13,877 nucleotides of DNA. Origin: JBEVNR01 sp040507985. GTDB taxonomy: Bacteria > Pseudomonadota > Alphaproteobacteria > Rickettsiales > UBA6187. The DNA lies in contig JBEVNR010000011.1 in NCBI GenBank assembly GCA_040507985.1, positions 1 through 13,877 on the forward strand, written 5' to 3'. The position numbers and the translations under genes are program-made. The notes below the pieces were generated by a model, which worked only from the letters and a program-made list of their open reading frames with translations, was not told the DNA's origin and did not search any database. Each line of letters opens with the position of its first letter. Positions within the stretch are counted from its first letter, which is position 1. Below are positions 1-6,064 of this stretch, piece by piece.

Positions 1-131
1 CCGCCATTTCCTTGCGAGGCTTCGACGCAAAACAAAATGCTACAGCAAATGCAAAAAAATGCTCGAATATTCCGTTAAGCTCCTTATGGCCAAAAGAAAC
101 GGTACGTTAGCTATATTAGGTTAGCAATGCC
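1..131 (+). mobile_element. 3' end of an IS1-family insertion sequence (truncated by window edge)
   Basis: The stretch encodes the C-terminus of an IS1-type transposase (2-124). Just past the stop it ends in a terminal sequence reading GGTTAGCAATGCC at 119-131. Read outwards-in, its complement GGCATTGCTAACC looks like an IS1-family inverted repeat. Immediately after, at 132, the sequence switches to a fragment that is also found at the right end of the window. This places the element boundary at 131. The left end lies outside the window, so the paired repeat cannot be seen. Confidence 0.75.
2..124 (+). CDS. IS1-family transposase, C-terminal fragment (5' end outside window)
   Basis: The frame starting at base 2 gives 40 residues and ends at TAG 122-124. 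The peptide contains HFLARLRRKTKCYSK followed by MLEYSVKLL. This matches the conserved C-terminal pattern of IS1 InsB-type DDE transposases, in which an Arg/His-rich run reading xLARLxRKTxCYSKs is followed by a short helix. The full protein would catalyse cut or copy transposition of the element. Only the end is in the window, so it is not possible to tell whether the upstream part is intact or uses the IS1 frameshift. The identification rests on motif recognition, without an alignment. Confidence 0.78.
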   Translation, partial: RHFLARLRRKTKCYSKCKKMLEYSVKLLMAKRNGTLAILG

Positions 132-167
132 AATAAATTATATAGAAATAGTTAGGTGACGGCTTCT
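132..167 (+). mobile_element. 36-bp terminal scrap of an IS5-family element
   Basis: These 36 bases are an exact inverted copy of 13747-13782. There they form the last codons (AAT AAA TTA TAT AGA AAT AGT TAG) and terminal sequence of an IS5-family transposase gene. Here the upstream coding part has been replaced by the IS1-family end at 131, so only about eight transposase codons and the element terminus remain. Identity between the two copies stops at 167 on the outer side, which places the IS5 tip at or very near GACGGCTTCT. Confidence 0.8.
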
Positions 168-327
168 AAAACAGGAACAGCAGGCGCAAGGGCGTAAAAT
201 CGCGGATCTGAACGTAAGATTCACGCGCTTTGAGAATAGCACGAGCGCCCAGTTGCAACAATTAATGGCGGGAATGCAGACGATTATGCGTCACCTTAAA
301 GTTCCCGCCCCCGCTCCCGCCACCTAA
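168..327 (+). pseudogene. Truncated coding fragment with coiled-coil character
   Basis: From base 169 the frame reads about 52 residues before TAA (325-327). It starts KQEQQAQGRKIADLNVRF, has a Gln-rich amphipathic helix QLQQLMAGMQTIMRHL, and ends in a Pro-Ala tail. The reading frame has no start codon close to the IS5 scrap at 167. This looks like the C-terminus of a coiled-coil protein whose 5' part was removed by IS insertion or rearrangement. A stem-loop followed by a T-run (341-375) lies just after the stop, as expected for a genuine gene end. I do not recognise the family. The alternative is a chance open frame. Confidence 0.45.
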
Positions 328-340
328 ACGGCATAGACGC

Positions 341-375
341 ACACGGTAAGTATGGCGTGTTCCCTTTGTTTTTTT
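341..375 (+). terminator. Weak Rho-independent terminator after the truncated fragment
   Basis: ACACG (341-345) pairs with CGTGT (356-360) across a 10-nt loop. A pyrimidine/T-rich run, TCCCTTTG followed by seven T, comes directly after it. The 5-bp stem is short. The position 14 bases after the stop at 327 supports a role in ending transcription of the truncated gene. Confidence 0.4.
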
Positions 376-427
376 ACGGTATTTTTTCATATGTACAATG
401 AGGGAGCAGTTTTTTGTTTCCCTAGGA

Positions 428-482
428 GTTAGGCGTTAAAGGCCGGAAGGGCGTCGCGACGCGTTCCCGCTTTTCGCCTAAC
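428..482. repeat. Large imperfect hairpin between the IS scrap and trpC
   Basis: GTTAGGCG (428-435) pairs with CGCCTAAC (475-482). Inside are further pairable segments, AAAG with CTTT and GGAA with TTCC. The centre is the perfect 12-bp palindrome GCGTCGCGACGC. Together they could fold into a long interrupted stem in RNA or a cruciform in DNA. Neither strand has a U-run right after it, so it is not a standard terminator, although it lies about 64 bases downstream of the trpC stop on the minus strand. It could be a dispersed hairpin repeat. The rest of 328-545 shows nothing that I recognise. Confidence 0.5.
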
Positions 483-545
483 GTTGAAGAGCGCTTCGCG
501 CATAGATTTTTCGTCGACCTAAATGAACCGGCTATAGTTAAAACG

Positions 546-1370
546 TTACGTCTTTTTCGCAATGGCCTCCGCCTCGGCTAAAAACGCGGACGTTCCTTTC
601 GCTACGTCCGGTTCGCGCATGAAGCGTTCGCCGATCAAAAATGCGTCGGCGCCGCATTCCAAGTGGCGCCGTATGTCGTCCGGCGAGGATATGCCGCTTT
701 CGGAGATGCGCACCACATTTCTTGGCAATAGCGGCAGCAAGTTTGCGCCGGTGGCGCCGGAGACGCCCAGCGTCGCAAGGTTGCGGTTATTGACGCCTAT
801 CAATAACGCGCCGCGCAGGCGGCAGGCGCGTTCCGCTTCGGCTTCGTCGTGAATTTCGACCAACGTTTCCATGCCGAGGGACGTCGCCTCGTCGACGAGC
901 GCCTGGGCGAGCGCGTCGTCTATCGCCGATAAAATCGCCAATATACAGTCGGCGCCAAGCAGATAGGCTTCGTGCGCCTGATAGACGTCGATCATGAAGT
1001 CTTTGCGCAATATTGGGGCGGATATTTCGCGGCGGGCGCGCTCAAGGTCCGCGTCGCTTCCGTGAAAATACGGAACGTCCGTCAATACCGACACGCCGTC
1101 GACCTTGGCCTCCCGATAGGCGCGGGCAAGCGCCGCCGGATCGAAGTCTTCCCTAATGACGCCTTTGCTCGGAGAGGCTTTTTTTATTTCGGCGATGACG
1201 CCGAATCCGCGCTTTTCCTTGCCCGCCCTCAATGCGCCTGCCATGGAAACGGGGAGCGCCCGCTCGCAGTTTCGTGACTTTTGACGAATGTCCGCATCGG
1301 AGAGGACGGCGCGGCGCGCGGCGACGTGGCGACGCTTGTCGGCGCAAATGCGAAAGAGAACGTCGGACAC
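546..1370 (-). CDS. trpC: Indole-3-glycerol phosphate synthase
   Basis: This enzyme (274 aa, normal length) closes the indole ring in tryptophan biosynthesis. It converts carboxyphenylamino-deoxyribulose phosphate to indole-3-glycerol phosphate in the cytoplasm. The whole (beta/alpha)8 barrel is present, and the family's catalytic residues are visible: E61 and K63 in EIKKASPSKG, K123 in RKDF, E172 in LVEIHDEAE, the N194-N195 pair in GVNNRNL, and E224-S225 in RISESGI. The start is GTG at 1368-1370, and the opening MSDVLxRICADKRxHVAAR is the usual alphaproteobacterial N-terminus. It begins 7 nt after the rsmD stop, so it is the last gene of the minus-strand operon. The usual partner trpD is not beside it. 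Confidence 0.96.
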   Translation of the reverse strand: MSDVLFRICADKRRHVAARRAVLSDADIRQKSRNCERALPVSMAGALRAGKEKRGFGVIAEIKKASPSKGVIREDFDPAALARAYREAKVDGVSVLTDVPYFHGSDADLERARREISAPILRKDFMIDVYQAHEAYLLGADCILAILSAIDDALAQALVDEATSLGMETLVEIHDEAEAERACRLRGALLIGVNNRNLATLGVSGATGANLLPLLPRNVVRISESGISSPDDIRRHLECGADAFLIGERFMREPDVAKGTSAFLAEAEAIAKKT

Positions 1371-1377
1371 GGGCGCG

Positions 1378-1953
1378 CTATGCTCCGCGATAGACGGCGA
1401 TGCATAGCCGCGTTTTTCCGTACAGGCGGTCGGCGTATAATTCCCACCCTTTCAATGTATCGTTCCATTCCTCTTGCTTCGGGCATTCAAGCACGACGGC
1501 GCCGCCCGGAACTATCCAATGTTTTTCAGGTAGGTCCGCGATATGGGATTGCAAGCCCGATCCATAGGGCGGATCGAGGAAAATCACGTCGTAAGGCGCG
1601 CGGGCGTCCGGCAGCTTGGCAATGTCGGCGCGAACGAAGTCGGCGTCGTTTCGCGCGCCTATTTTTTCCACGTTGTCGCGCGCCAGACGTAAATTGTCGG
1701 ACGAGAGGTCGACGAACGTCGCAAAGGTTGCGCCTCGCGACAGCGCCTCTATGCCAAGCGCGCCGAAACCGCAGCATATGTCGGCGACGCGCGCGCCGAC
1801 AAGCGCGTTTTCGGCGGTTTCTCCGTCGAACGCGGCATGGGAGAGTATGTTAAACAACGCCTCCTTCGCCATGCCCGTGGTGGGGCGCACGTCCGACGCT
1901 CCGGAGGGCGTCAGCAATTTTTTTCCGGCGTATTTCCCCGCTATCACGCGCAT
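1378..1953 (-). CDS. rsmD: 16S rRNA (guanine(966)-N2)-methyltransferase
   Basis: RsmD methylates G966 of 16S rRNA during small-subunit assembly, using S-adenosylmethionine. The 191-aa protein starts MRVIAGKYAGKKL and carries RPTTGMAKEALFNIL (23-37), both hallmarks of the family. The SAM-binding motif is DICCGFGALGIEALSRG (58-74). Here CCGFGALG replaces the common xAGSGALG. The catalytic motif DPPY is at 127-130. An AAAGG Shine-Dalgarno sits 6 nt before ATG 1951-1953. The gene lies 45 nt after the protease gene and 7 nt before trpC, on the same strand and probably in one transcript. Confidence 0.95.
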   Translation of the reverse strand: MRVIAGKYAGKKLLTPSGASDVRPTTGMAKEALFNILSHAAFDGETAENALVGARVADICCGFGALGIEALSRGATFATFVDLSSDNLRLARDNVEKIGARNDADFVRADIAKLPDARAPYDVIFLDPPYGSGLQSHIADLPEKHWIVPGGAVVLECPKQEEWNDTLKGWELYADRLYGKTRLCIAVYRGA

Positions 1954-1998
1954 GCGATACCTTTATCGTAATCGTTAACCCGCGCGTACCATAGCGAA

Positions 1999-2607
1999 TT
2001 AGGGATAGAGCGTCAACGCGTCCCTTTCCACCGCGTAGCGAGAAAATTTATTCAGAAAGCTCATTCCGAGTACGTTCGCGTCGCCGGCGCCGCTTGAAAC
2101 GAAAATCGTCACGTCCGAAAACTCCGCGTTCGCAATCTTGAGCTTCCCGTCTACGGGGGCGGCGAAAATGCGCCCGTTGGCCGTGTCGAACGGCATGGAA
2201 AAACGCAGATTCTTCATGTCGTATCCCGCTTTTTGCGCCGTATGGGGGCTAATGACGACGGCGCCGGCGCCGGTATCCACCAGAAACGTCACGGATGCGC
2301 CGTTCAATTCGCCGTCCACGTAAAAATGCCCGTCCGACGCCCGTTGCACCACAATTTCGCCCGTCTCCTTTTGTATGGGCGACGACGGAAATATCGCCGA
2401 CTTCCACGCGTCTTTTACGTCCTTTAACGGATGGCGATAGGCGTAAAGCAAGGTCAGCACGAAAAAAACGGCCATCCAACCCGAGAAATGCGCGAGCGCC
2501 TTTCCTCCTTTGCCGCGATAGCGAGAGAGCAGCCCGCCGCCGATAAATACCATGAAAGCGGCGTAATAGACGATATTTGCCCAATTGGGTCCGTTTTCCT
2601 CAAACAT
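1999..2607 (-). CDS. Membrane-anchored retropepsin-like aspartic protease (TIGR02281/clan AA type)
   Basis: The 202-aa protein has two predicted transmembrane segments at about residues 11-28 and 43-57. A soluble domain follows, with the single aspartic-protease motif FLVDTGAGAVVIS (D111-T112-G113) and, near the C-terminus, VLGMSFLNKF. This is the arrangement of the TIGR02281 family found across Alphaproteobacteria, whose members are thought to work as retropepsin-like dimers. The cellular substrate is unknown. The second helix leaves the catalytic domain outside the cytoplasm if the N-terminus is periplasmic, or inside if it is cytoplasmic; I cannot decide. ATG 2605-2607 directly abuts the TAA of the upstream lipoprotein gene, so translation is probably coupled. 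Confidence 0.88.
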   Translation of the reverse strand: MFEENGPNWANIVYYAAFMVFIGGGLLSRYRGKGGKALAHFSGWMAVFFVLTLLYAYRHPLKDVKDAWKSAIFPSSPIQKETGEIVVQRASDGHFYVDGELNGASVTFLVDTGAGAVVISPHTAQKAGYDMKNLRFSMPFDTANGRIFAAPVDGKLKIANAEFSDVTIFVSSGAGDANVLGMSFLNKFSRYAVERDALTLYP

Positions 2608-2733
2608 TTACAAGCCGTCCGCCTTTTCTTTCGCAGGTTTCGATCGGTAGAGGTCGCCCTTTACCCCGCAAGACGAAACGAGAAGCGCGCACGCCATCGC
2701 CACAAACCCCACGACGACGACAGCGCGCCTCAT
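2608..2733 (-). CDS. Small LptM/YifL-like lipoprotein
   Basis: This 41-residue peptide has a basic start (MRR), a hydrophobic helix and a lipobox VSSC ending in C22, so it should be cleaved and lipid-modified at that cysteine. The residues after it, CGVKGDLYRSKP, fit the conserved C-G-x-K-G-x-L-Y-x-P signature of the LptM (YifL) family. LptM assists maturation of the LPS translocon LptD/LptE in Enterobacteria. Here Ser-Lys-Pro stands where Leu-Pro or Pro is usual. Its ATG overlaps the mrpG stop as ATGA, and its TAA (2608-2610) touches the protease ATG, which argues strongly that it is translated. In many Proteobacteria this gene sits before lysA; that is not so here. Confidence 0.8.
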   Translation of the reverse strand: MRRAVVVVGFVAMACALLVSSCGVKGDLYRSKPAKEKADGL

Positions 2734-3032
2734 ATATTGTTTTCCTCCGCGACGTCGCGGCGATAGGCGGCCCCGGCCAAAGCGTGCGTCGCGGTAGGGC
2801 CGGCGACGAGGAGCAAGGCGCCAAGAATCAGCAATTTAAGGGAAAGAAGGGAAAAACCGGACATAATGACCGCCCCCAGCAACACCAAGGGCAGTCCCAG
2901 CCCGTCCGATACGCCGGCGGCATGTATTCTCGCATAAAAATCGGGAAAGCGCCACATGCCCACGACGCCGACGAGCATAAAAACCGTTCCGATCAACGCC
3001 AGGGCGGCGCCGAGAATCGCGAAAATTTCCAT
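2730..3032 (-). CDS. mnhG: Mrp/Mnh-type cation:proton antiporter subunit G
   Basis: This 100-aa protein has three hydrophobic segments and the subunit G signature RFPDFYARIHAAG (28-40), followed by SDGLGLPLVLLG and PTATHALAGAAYR. It is a small membrane subunit of the multi-subunit Na+(K+)/H+ antiporter, which exports cations in exchange for protons at alkaline pH or high salt. It starts with ATG 3030-3032, three bases after the mrpF stop, and its TGA overlaps the next ATG by four bases. The product also resembles PhaG of the K+/H+ version; sequence alone does not separate the two. Confidence 0.93.
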   Translation of the reverse strand: MEIFAILGAALALIGTVFMLVGVVGMWRFPDFYARIHAAGVSDGLGLPLVLLGAVIMSGFSLLSLKLLILGALLLVAGPTATHALAGAAYRRDVAEENNI

Positions 3033-3035
3033 ACA

Positions 3036-3311
3036 TTAATCCTCTTCGTGCGACAGGCGGTGTTCGATATAGCGCAGAAAGGCGATATTGCCGATTAATC
3101 CCAATAACGCGATCGTTATCGCGACGTCCACGTAAAATACGGTGCGGACGTATAATCCGTATAACACGATAAATGCGACGACGAAGCCGCCGACGGAATT
3201 GGCGAAAAGCATTTTGTTAAACGCGTCCTTCGCCGCGCATATTTTGACGACCAACGCCAACGCGCCGACGCCTATAAGAAATAACGCTGCGCCTAATATA
3301 TAATAAGCCAT
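3036..3311 (-). CDS. mnhF: Mrp/Mnh-type cation:proton antiporter subunit F
   Basis: The 91-aa protein begins MAYYILGAALFLIGVGAL and has three membrane segments, plus the FYVDVAITIALLGLIGNIAFLRYIE stretch typical of subunit F. The frame is open further upstream to a TTG at 3333-3335. The better start is ATG 3309-3311, which overlaps the mrpE stop as TAATG and gives the normal family length of about 90 residues. Subunit F is needed for assembly and function of the complete antiporter. It is co-transcribed with mrpE and mrpG. Confidence 0.92.
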   Translation of the reverse strand: MAYYILGAALFLIGVGALALVVKICAAKDAFNKMLFANSVGGFVVAFIVLYGLYVRTVFYVDVAITIALLGLIGNIAFLRYIEHRLSHEED

Positions 3312-3826
3312 TATTTCGCGCCGCGAATAAGCCAACGGCGTACTTTTTCGTGCATGACGCCGGATTCCACGCCGCGCGCGTCGTCGTCGGTCAGCGCATG
3401 CACCAGCAAGCGACGGCCCTTTTCGTCAATGAAAATGGTGGCGGTGCCGGGGGTAAGGGTGATGGAATTGGCGTAGACGGCGGCGCCGGCCTCGCCTAAA
3501 TCGCCTATGGGCGTCCAAAACGCGCCCGGGGAAATGGGCCTGGCAAACAGGATGACGCGGCAGACCTTCAGGGCCGAAAGCACGATTTGCCATTCGAGCC
3601 AGCCGGCGTAGGCGACGCCGCCCGCCGTTTTGGCGAGGGGAGAGGCCACGGCATGGGCATGGTTGCCGATCGCCCGCGAGACGAACAGCGCCGCGCCAAC
3701 GGACAGCGCCCCCAGCGCCAGAAAAAACGGCGAAAACGTTCCGGAAAGCGCTAGCCACGCCAGCGTGAGCGCCGCCGCGTAAACCCATGTTGACGAAACG
3801 GCTCGGGGAGAAGTCGCACCTCTCAT
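3311..3826 (-). CDS. mnhE: Mrp/Mnh-type cation:proton antiporter subunit E
   Basis: This subunit E protein has two N-terminal hydrophobic segments, followed by a cytoplasmic domain with the diagnostic ANSITLTPGTATIFI motif and the terminal VRRWLIRG. The frame is also open to a TTG at 3839-3841, giving 176 aa. I prefer ATG 3824-3826 (171 aa), because the predicted transcription start near 3855 would leave only about 14 nt ahead of the TTG. Neither start has a strong Shine-Dalgarno. It opens the seven-gene minus-strand operon. No subunit A-D gene is upstream, so the E-F-G genes are separated from the rest of the antiporter. Confidence 0.92.
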   Translation of the reverse strand: MRGATSPRAVSSTWVYAAALTLAWLALSGTFSPFFLALGALSVGAALFVSRAIGNHAHAVASPLAKTAGGVAYAGWLEWQIVLSALKVCRVILFARPISPGAFWTPIGDLGEAGAAVYANSITLTPGTATIFIDEKGRRLLVHALTDDDARGVESGVMHEKVRRWLIRGAK

Positions 3827-3861
3827 GTCACGTCTATCCAATCTACCATTAAAACACGGCG

Positions 3862-3890
3862 ACTATAGCGACGTTGCGTTTTTACCGCAA
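3862..3890 (-). promoter_or_regulatory. Sigma70-type promoter of the mnhEFG-to-trpC operon
   Basis: On the minus strand, TTGCGG (complement of 3885-3890) and TATAGT (complement of 3862-3867) are separated by exactly 17 bp. The -10 matches the consensus in five of six bases, and the -35 begins CTTG as in many alphaproteobacterial promoters. Transcription would start near 3855, just ahead of mnhE. No operator-like palindrome overlaps it. Confidence 0.6.
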
Positions 3891-3956
3891 GCTAAACTCC
3901 GTATTTTTTACTTTAATAAGTTAAATATCGGACTTTCCGTGCATTGGGTAGCCTCG

Positions 3957-4652
3957 TTACGTATCGAAGCGTTGCGCGGCGTCGTAATCGTCCGGAACGC
4001 CGATATCGACGAAGCGGCCTGTGATGACATAAGGAAAAATCGAGAAGGGCATAGGCTCGAATATTTTCTTCTCAAGGGAAAAGCTCTCCGGCAAATGCGA
4101 TCCGTACCGCTCGAAAACGTCTTGCGGCAAAATATAGGCGCCGACATTGATCGTTCCCGCGCCCGGCGTTTTTTCGACGAATCGCAAAACGCGTCCGTTT
4201 TTTTCGTCAAGGCGCACCGTTCCGAAGCGTGAGGCGTCGGGCACTTGCGCCAGCGCCATGCCGACGTCGGCGCCGGAATCAACGAATGCGTCGACATATT
4301 TCCCGATATCGGCCTTCCACAAACAATCGCCGTTTAAGGCGAGGCACAGGGAATGTTTCGGCGACGCCCTAAACGCCGACGCCAGCGCTCCGCCGGTGCC
4401 GCACGGGCGCGGCTCCACGTGATACAACACCGGCACGCCGCGATAGGCGCCGCCGACGTGCCGATAGATTTCCTCCCATCCGTACCTCACGCATAAAATA
4501 ATGCGCGACGCGCGACGACTTTCGCATAACAGATCGAGCGGATATTCGATGAAAGGCCGTCCGGCGACCATGGCCATCGCCTTAGGCTCGCCTTTCGAGA
4601 GGCGGGAGCGCAGGCGCGTTCCCTCGCCGCCCGCTAAAATATACGCGTCCAC
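3957..4652 (-). CDS. HddC-like sugar-1-phosphate nucleotidyltransferase (heptose-1-P guanylyltransferase type)
   Basis: The 231-aa protein is a nucleotidyltransferase fold enzyme. The nucleotide-binding loop LAGGEGTRLRS is at 6-16, a degenerate K24-AMAMVAGRPFIEY follows, GTGGALASAF is at 85-94, NGD at 107-109, and near the end FVEKTPGAGTINVGAY and FVDIGVPDDYDAAQ. The last block and length fit D-glycero-D-manno-heptose 1-phosphate guanylyltransferase (HddC) better than the longer glucose enzymes. It would make an NDP-heptose for surface glycans. The preceding gene is a GmhA-like protein, which supports the heptose reading. The hddA kinase and gmhB are not in the window. The start is GTG at 4650-4652, 6 nt after the upstream stop. 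Another sugar substrate is possible. Confidence 0.8.
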   Translation of the reverse strand: MDAYILAGGEGTRLRSRLSKGEPKAMAMVAGRPFIEYPLDLLCESRRASRIILCVRYGWEEIYRHVGGAYRGVPVLYHVEPRPCGTGGALASAFRASPKHSLCLALNGDCLWKADIGKYVDAFVDSGADVGMALAQVPDASRFGTVRLDEKNGRVLRFVEKTPGAGTINVGAYILPQDVFERYGSHLPESFSLEKKIFEPMPFSIFPYVITGRFVDIGVPDDYDAAQRFDT

Positions 4653-4658
4653 TCGGCG

Positions 4659-5330
4659 CTACCAATTTTCCTTGCTTTCCCTGGCTTCGCGGAACGAAAA
4701 CACGTTTTCTTTTTGCGTCGGCGCGTCCTCCTCCCATTCCTTTTCGTTGAAATAGGCGGTTTCGGTCAGCGTCGCAAGCAACGTCGCCAATACCGTATGC
4801 GCCTCGCACACGCGCGGCGCCGAGTTCGACGGCACGCGAATGAGCGCGTCGCACAATGCCAGCATGGTTTTGCCGTCACGCCCCGTAAAGCCGACGCAAA
4901 TCATATTCCTTTGCTTGGCTTTGTCCAGCGCCTGAAGCAGATTCGGTTCGTCGGCGGACGGAGAAAACGCGACGAACAGGTCGCCGGGCCGTCCTATCGC
5001 CTCAATTTGCCTCGAAAACACCTTGTCGAATCCCTCTTGCGCGGCAACGCCGCTCAAAACGGCCCCGTCGACGGAAAGCGCCAGCGCCGCCAACCCCGAA
5101 CGCTTTGCCTTTACGCCGTGCGTGAGCATATAGGCGCATTGTTGCGCCGTCGTGGCGGCCATGCCGTTTCCGGCGAATATAATTTTGCCCCCGCGCTTCA
5201 GCACGTCGCCGCAGGTTTCCGCAATGCGCGCGAACAATTCGTGCATCGACGGTTCCATAAGCAATTGTTGTAAATTATATAAACTTTCCGATAATTCCCT
5301 GGCGACGATTCCCGTTCCGCGCATCGGCAT
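4659..5330 (-). CDS. SIS-domain protein, divergent GmhA (phosphoheptose isomerase) relative
   Basis: The 223-aa protein has a helical N-terminus and one SIS domain: KIIFAGNGMAATTAQQCAYML (49-69), VDGAVLSGVAAQEGFDKVFSRQIEA (87-111), GDLFVAFSPSADEPN (116-130) and PRVCEAHTVLATLL (172-185). The layout follows GmhA, which converts sedoheptulose 7-phosphate to D-glycero-D-manno-heptose 7-phosphate. Key parts differ. The GNGGSxxDAxHxAEEL block has become GNGMAATTAQQCAYML, with Met where the catalytic Glu is expected. The phosphate loop STSGNS has become SPSADEPN. His178 in EAH is kept. It could be an altered isomerase, a different sugar-phosphate enzyme or a regulator. A Shine-Dalgarno GGGAG precedes ATG 5328-5330. 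It is operonic with the HddC-like gene. Confidence 0.78.
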   Translation of the reverse strand: MPMRGTGIVARELSESLYNLQQLLMEPSMHELFARIAETCGDVLKRGGKIIFAGNGMAATTAQQCAYMLTHGVKAKRSGLAALALSVDGAVLSGVAAQEGFDKVFSRQIEAIGRPGDLFVAFSPSADEPNLLQALDKAKQRNMICVGFTGRDGKTMLALCDALIRVPSNSAPRVCEAHTVLATLLATLTETAYFNEKEWEEDAPTQKENVFSFREARESKENW

Positions 5331-5479
5331 AACGACATAACTCCCTTCTTACCCACGGCGCACCGCAATGCCGTAAAATTATTATAAATATAAAAGATTA
5401 AACGATTCTCTATGGCGGGGCGTCATATTTCCGGAAGGACCGGTTCATTGAGGTTGTGTGCATAAATATAAATTTTAAA

Positions 5480-6052
5480 TCAATGGACGTCTTGCATCAC
5501 CCGATTGATTGTGTGCAGTTTATCGGGAGCAAGCCCGTAGACATGCAACGAAACGGCGACTTCGGGCGAATCGTTCGACAATCGATGGCAATATTTTCCG
5601 CACGAATCGTCGAATCCGACGGCGCCGGGTTCATAGGCGTGCGCCGCCGGTGCGCCGTCATGGGCGTTTTGGTACGTGCGCTCGGTGAGCGTGCCCACGC
5701 AGGCGCCGAACGCGCACCATGCGCGATGGGAATGGACGGGGCTGGACGTGCGCTCCGGCCAAACGATCGCCATGACGGTGACGTTGCGTCGCGCGTCGGC
5801 GAAAAGCGTTAACCGGTCGTATTCCGTTTGCGCGGACGGCCAGCGGACGCCGGGCGCTAACGCGTCGGCTGAGGCAAGAGTCTCGGCCAACCATGCGCGG
5901 CATATCCGGGCGGCGTCGGCGTTGCCCCGGAGCGCGTCTCGCAACGCCTCGATCATTTCTTTTAAGCGCGGAGGAAAACGAATTTTTTTCTCCCCCCGTT
6001 CGTATTCCAGTCGCTCGGAGACGTCTATGGCGCGTTTGATCGCTTGTGTCAT
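5480..6052 (-). CDS. Cysteine dioxygenase-family cupin (thiol dioxygenase)
   Basis: This 190-aa protein has the cupin core of bacterial cysteine or 3-mercaptopropionate dioxygenases. The metal-binding histidines are H107 and H109 in PVHSHRAW and H156 in YCHRLSN. SLHVYG (169-173), which carries the active-site tyrosine Y172, closes the domain. The family uses non-haem Fe(II) with a three-His ligand set to oxidise a small thiol to its sulfinate. Whether the substrate is cysteine or 3-mercaptopropionate cannot be settled by eye. Shine-Dalgarno AAAGG lies 7 nt before ATG 6050-6052, and the gene starts 12 nt after the COG4529 gene, so the two are co-transcribed. No convincing terminator follows. 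Confidence 0.87.
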   Translation of the reverse strand: MTQAIKRAIDVSERLEYERGEKKIRFPPRLKEMIEALRDALRGNADAARICRAWLAETLASADALAPGVRWPSAQTEYDRLTLFADARRNVTVMAIVWPERTSSPVHSHRAWCAFGACVGTLTERTYQNAHDGAPAAHAYEPGAVGFDDSCGKYCHRLSNDSPEVAVSLHVYGLAPDKLHTINRVMQDVH

Positions 6053-6064
6053 GGCGGTGCCTTT

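Noticed and set aside
1281..1853. Plus-strand open frame (190 aa) over trpC and rsmD
   Set aside because: Arg-rich shadow frame. Both genes on the minus strand have complete family motifs.
3312..3335. Upstream TTG start for the subunit F gene
   Set aside because: The TAATG overlap with the subunit E stop and the normal family length favour ATG 3309-3311.
4713..5273. Plus-strand open frame (186 aa) opposite the SIS-domain gene
   Set aside because: Arg-rich composition and no motifs; the SIS domain on the minus strand is convincing.
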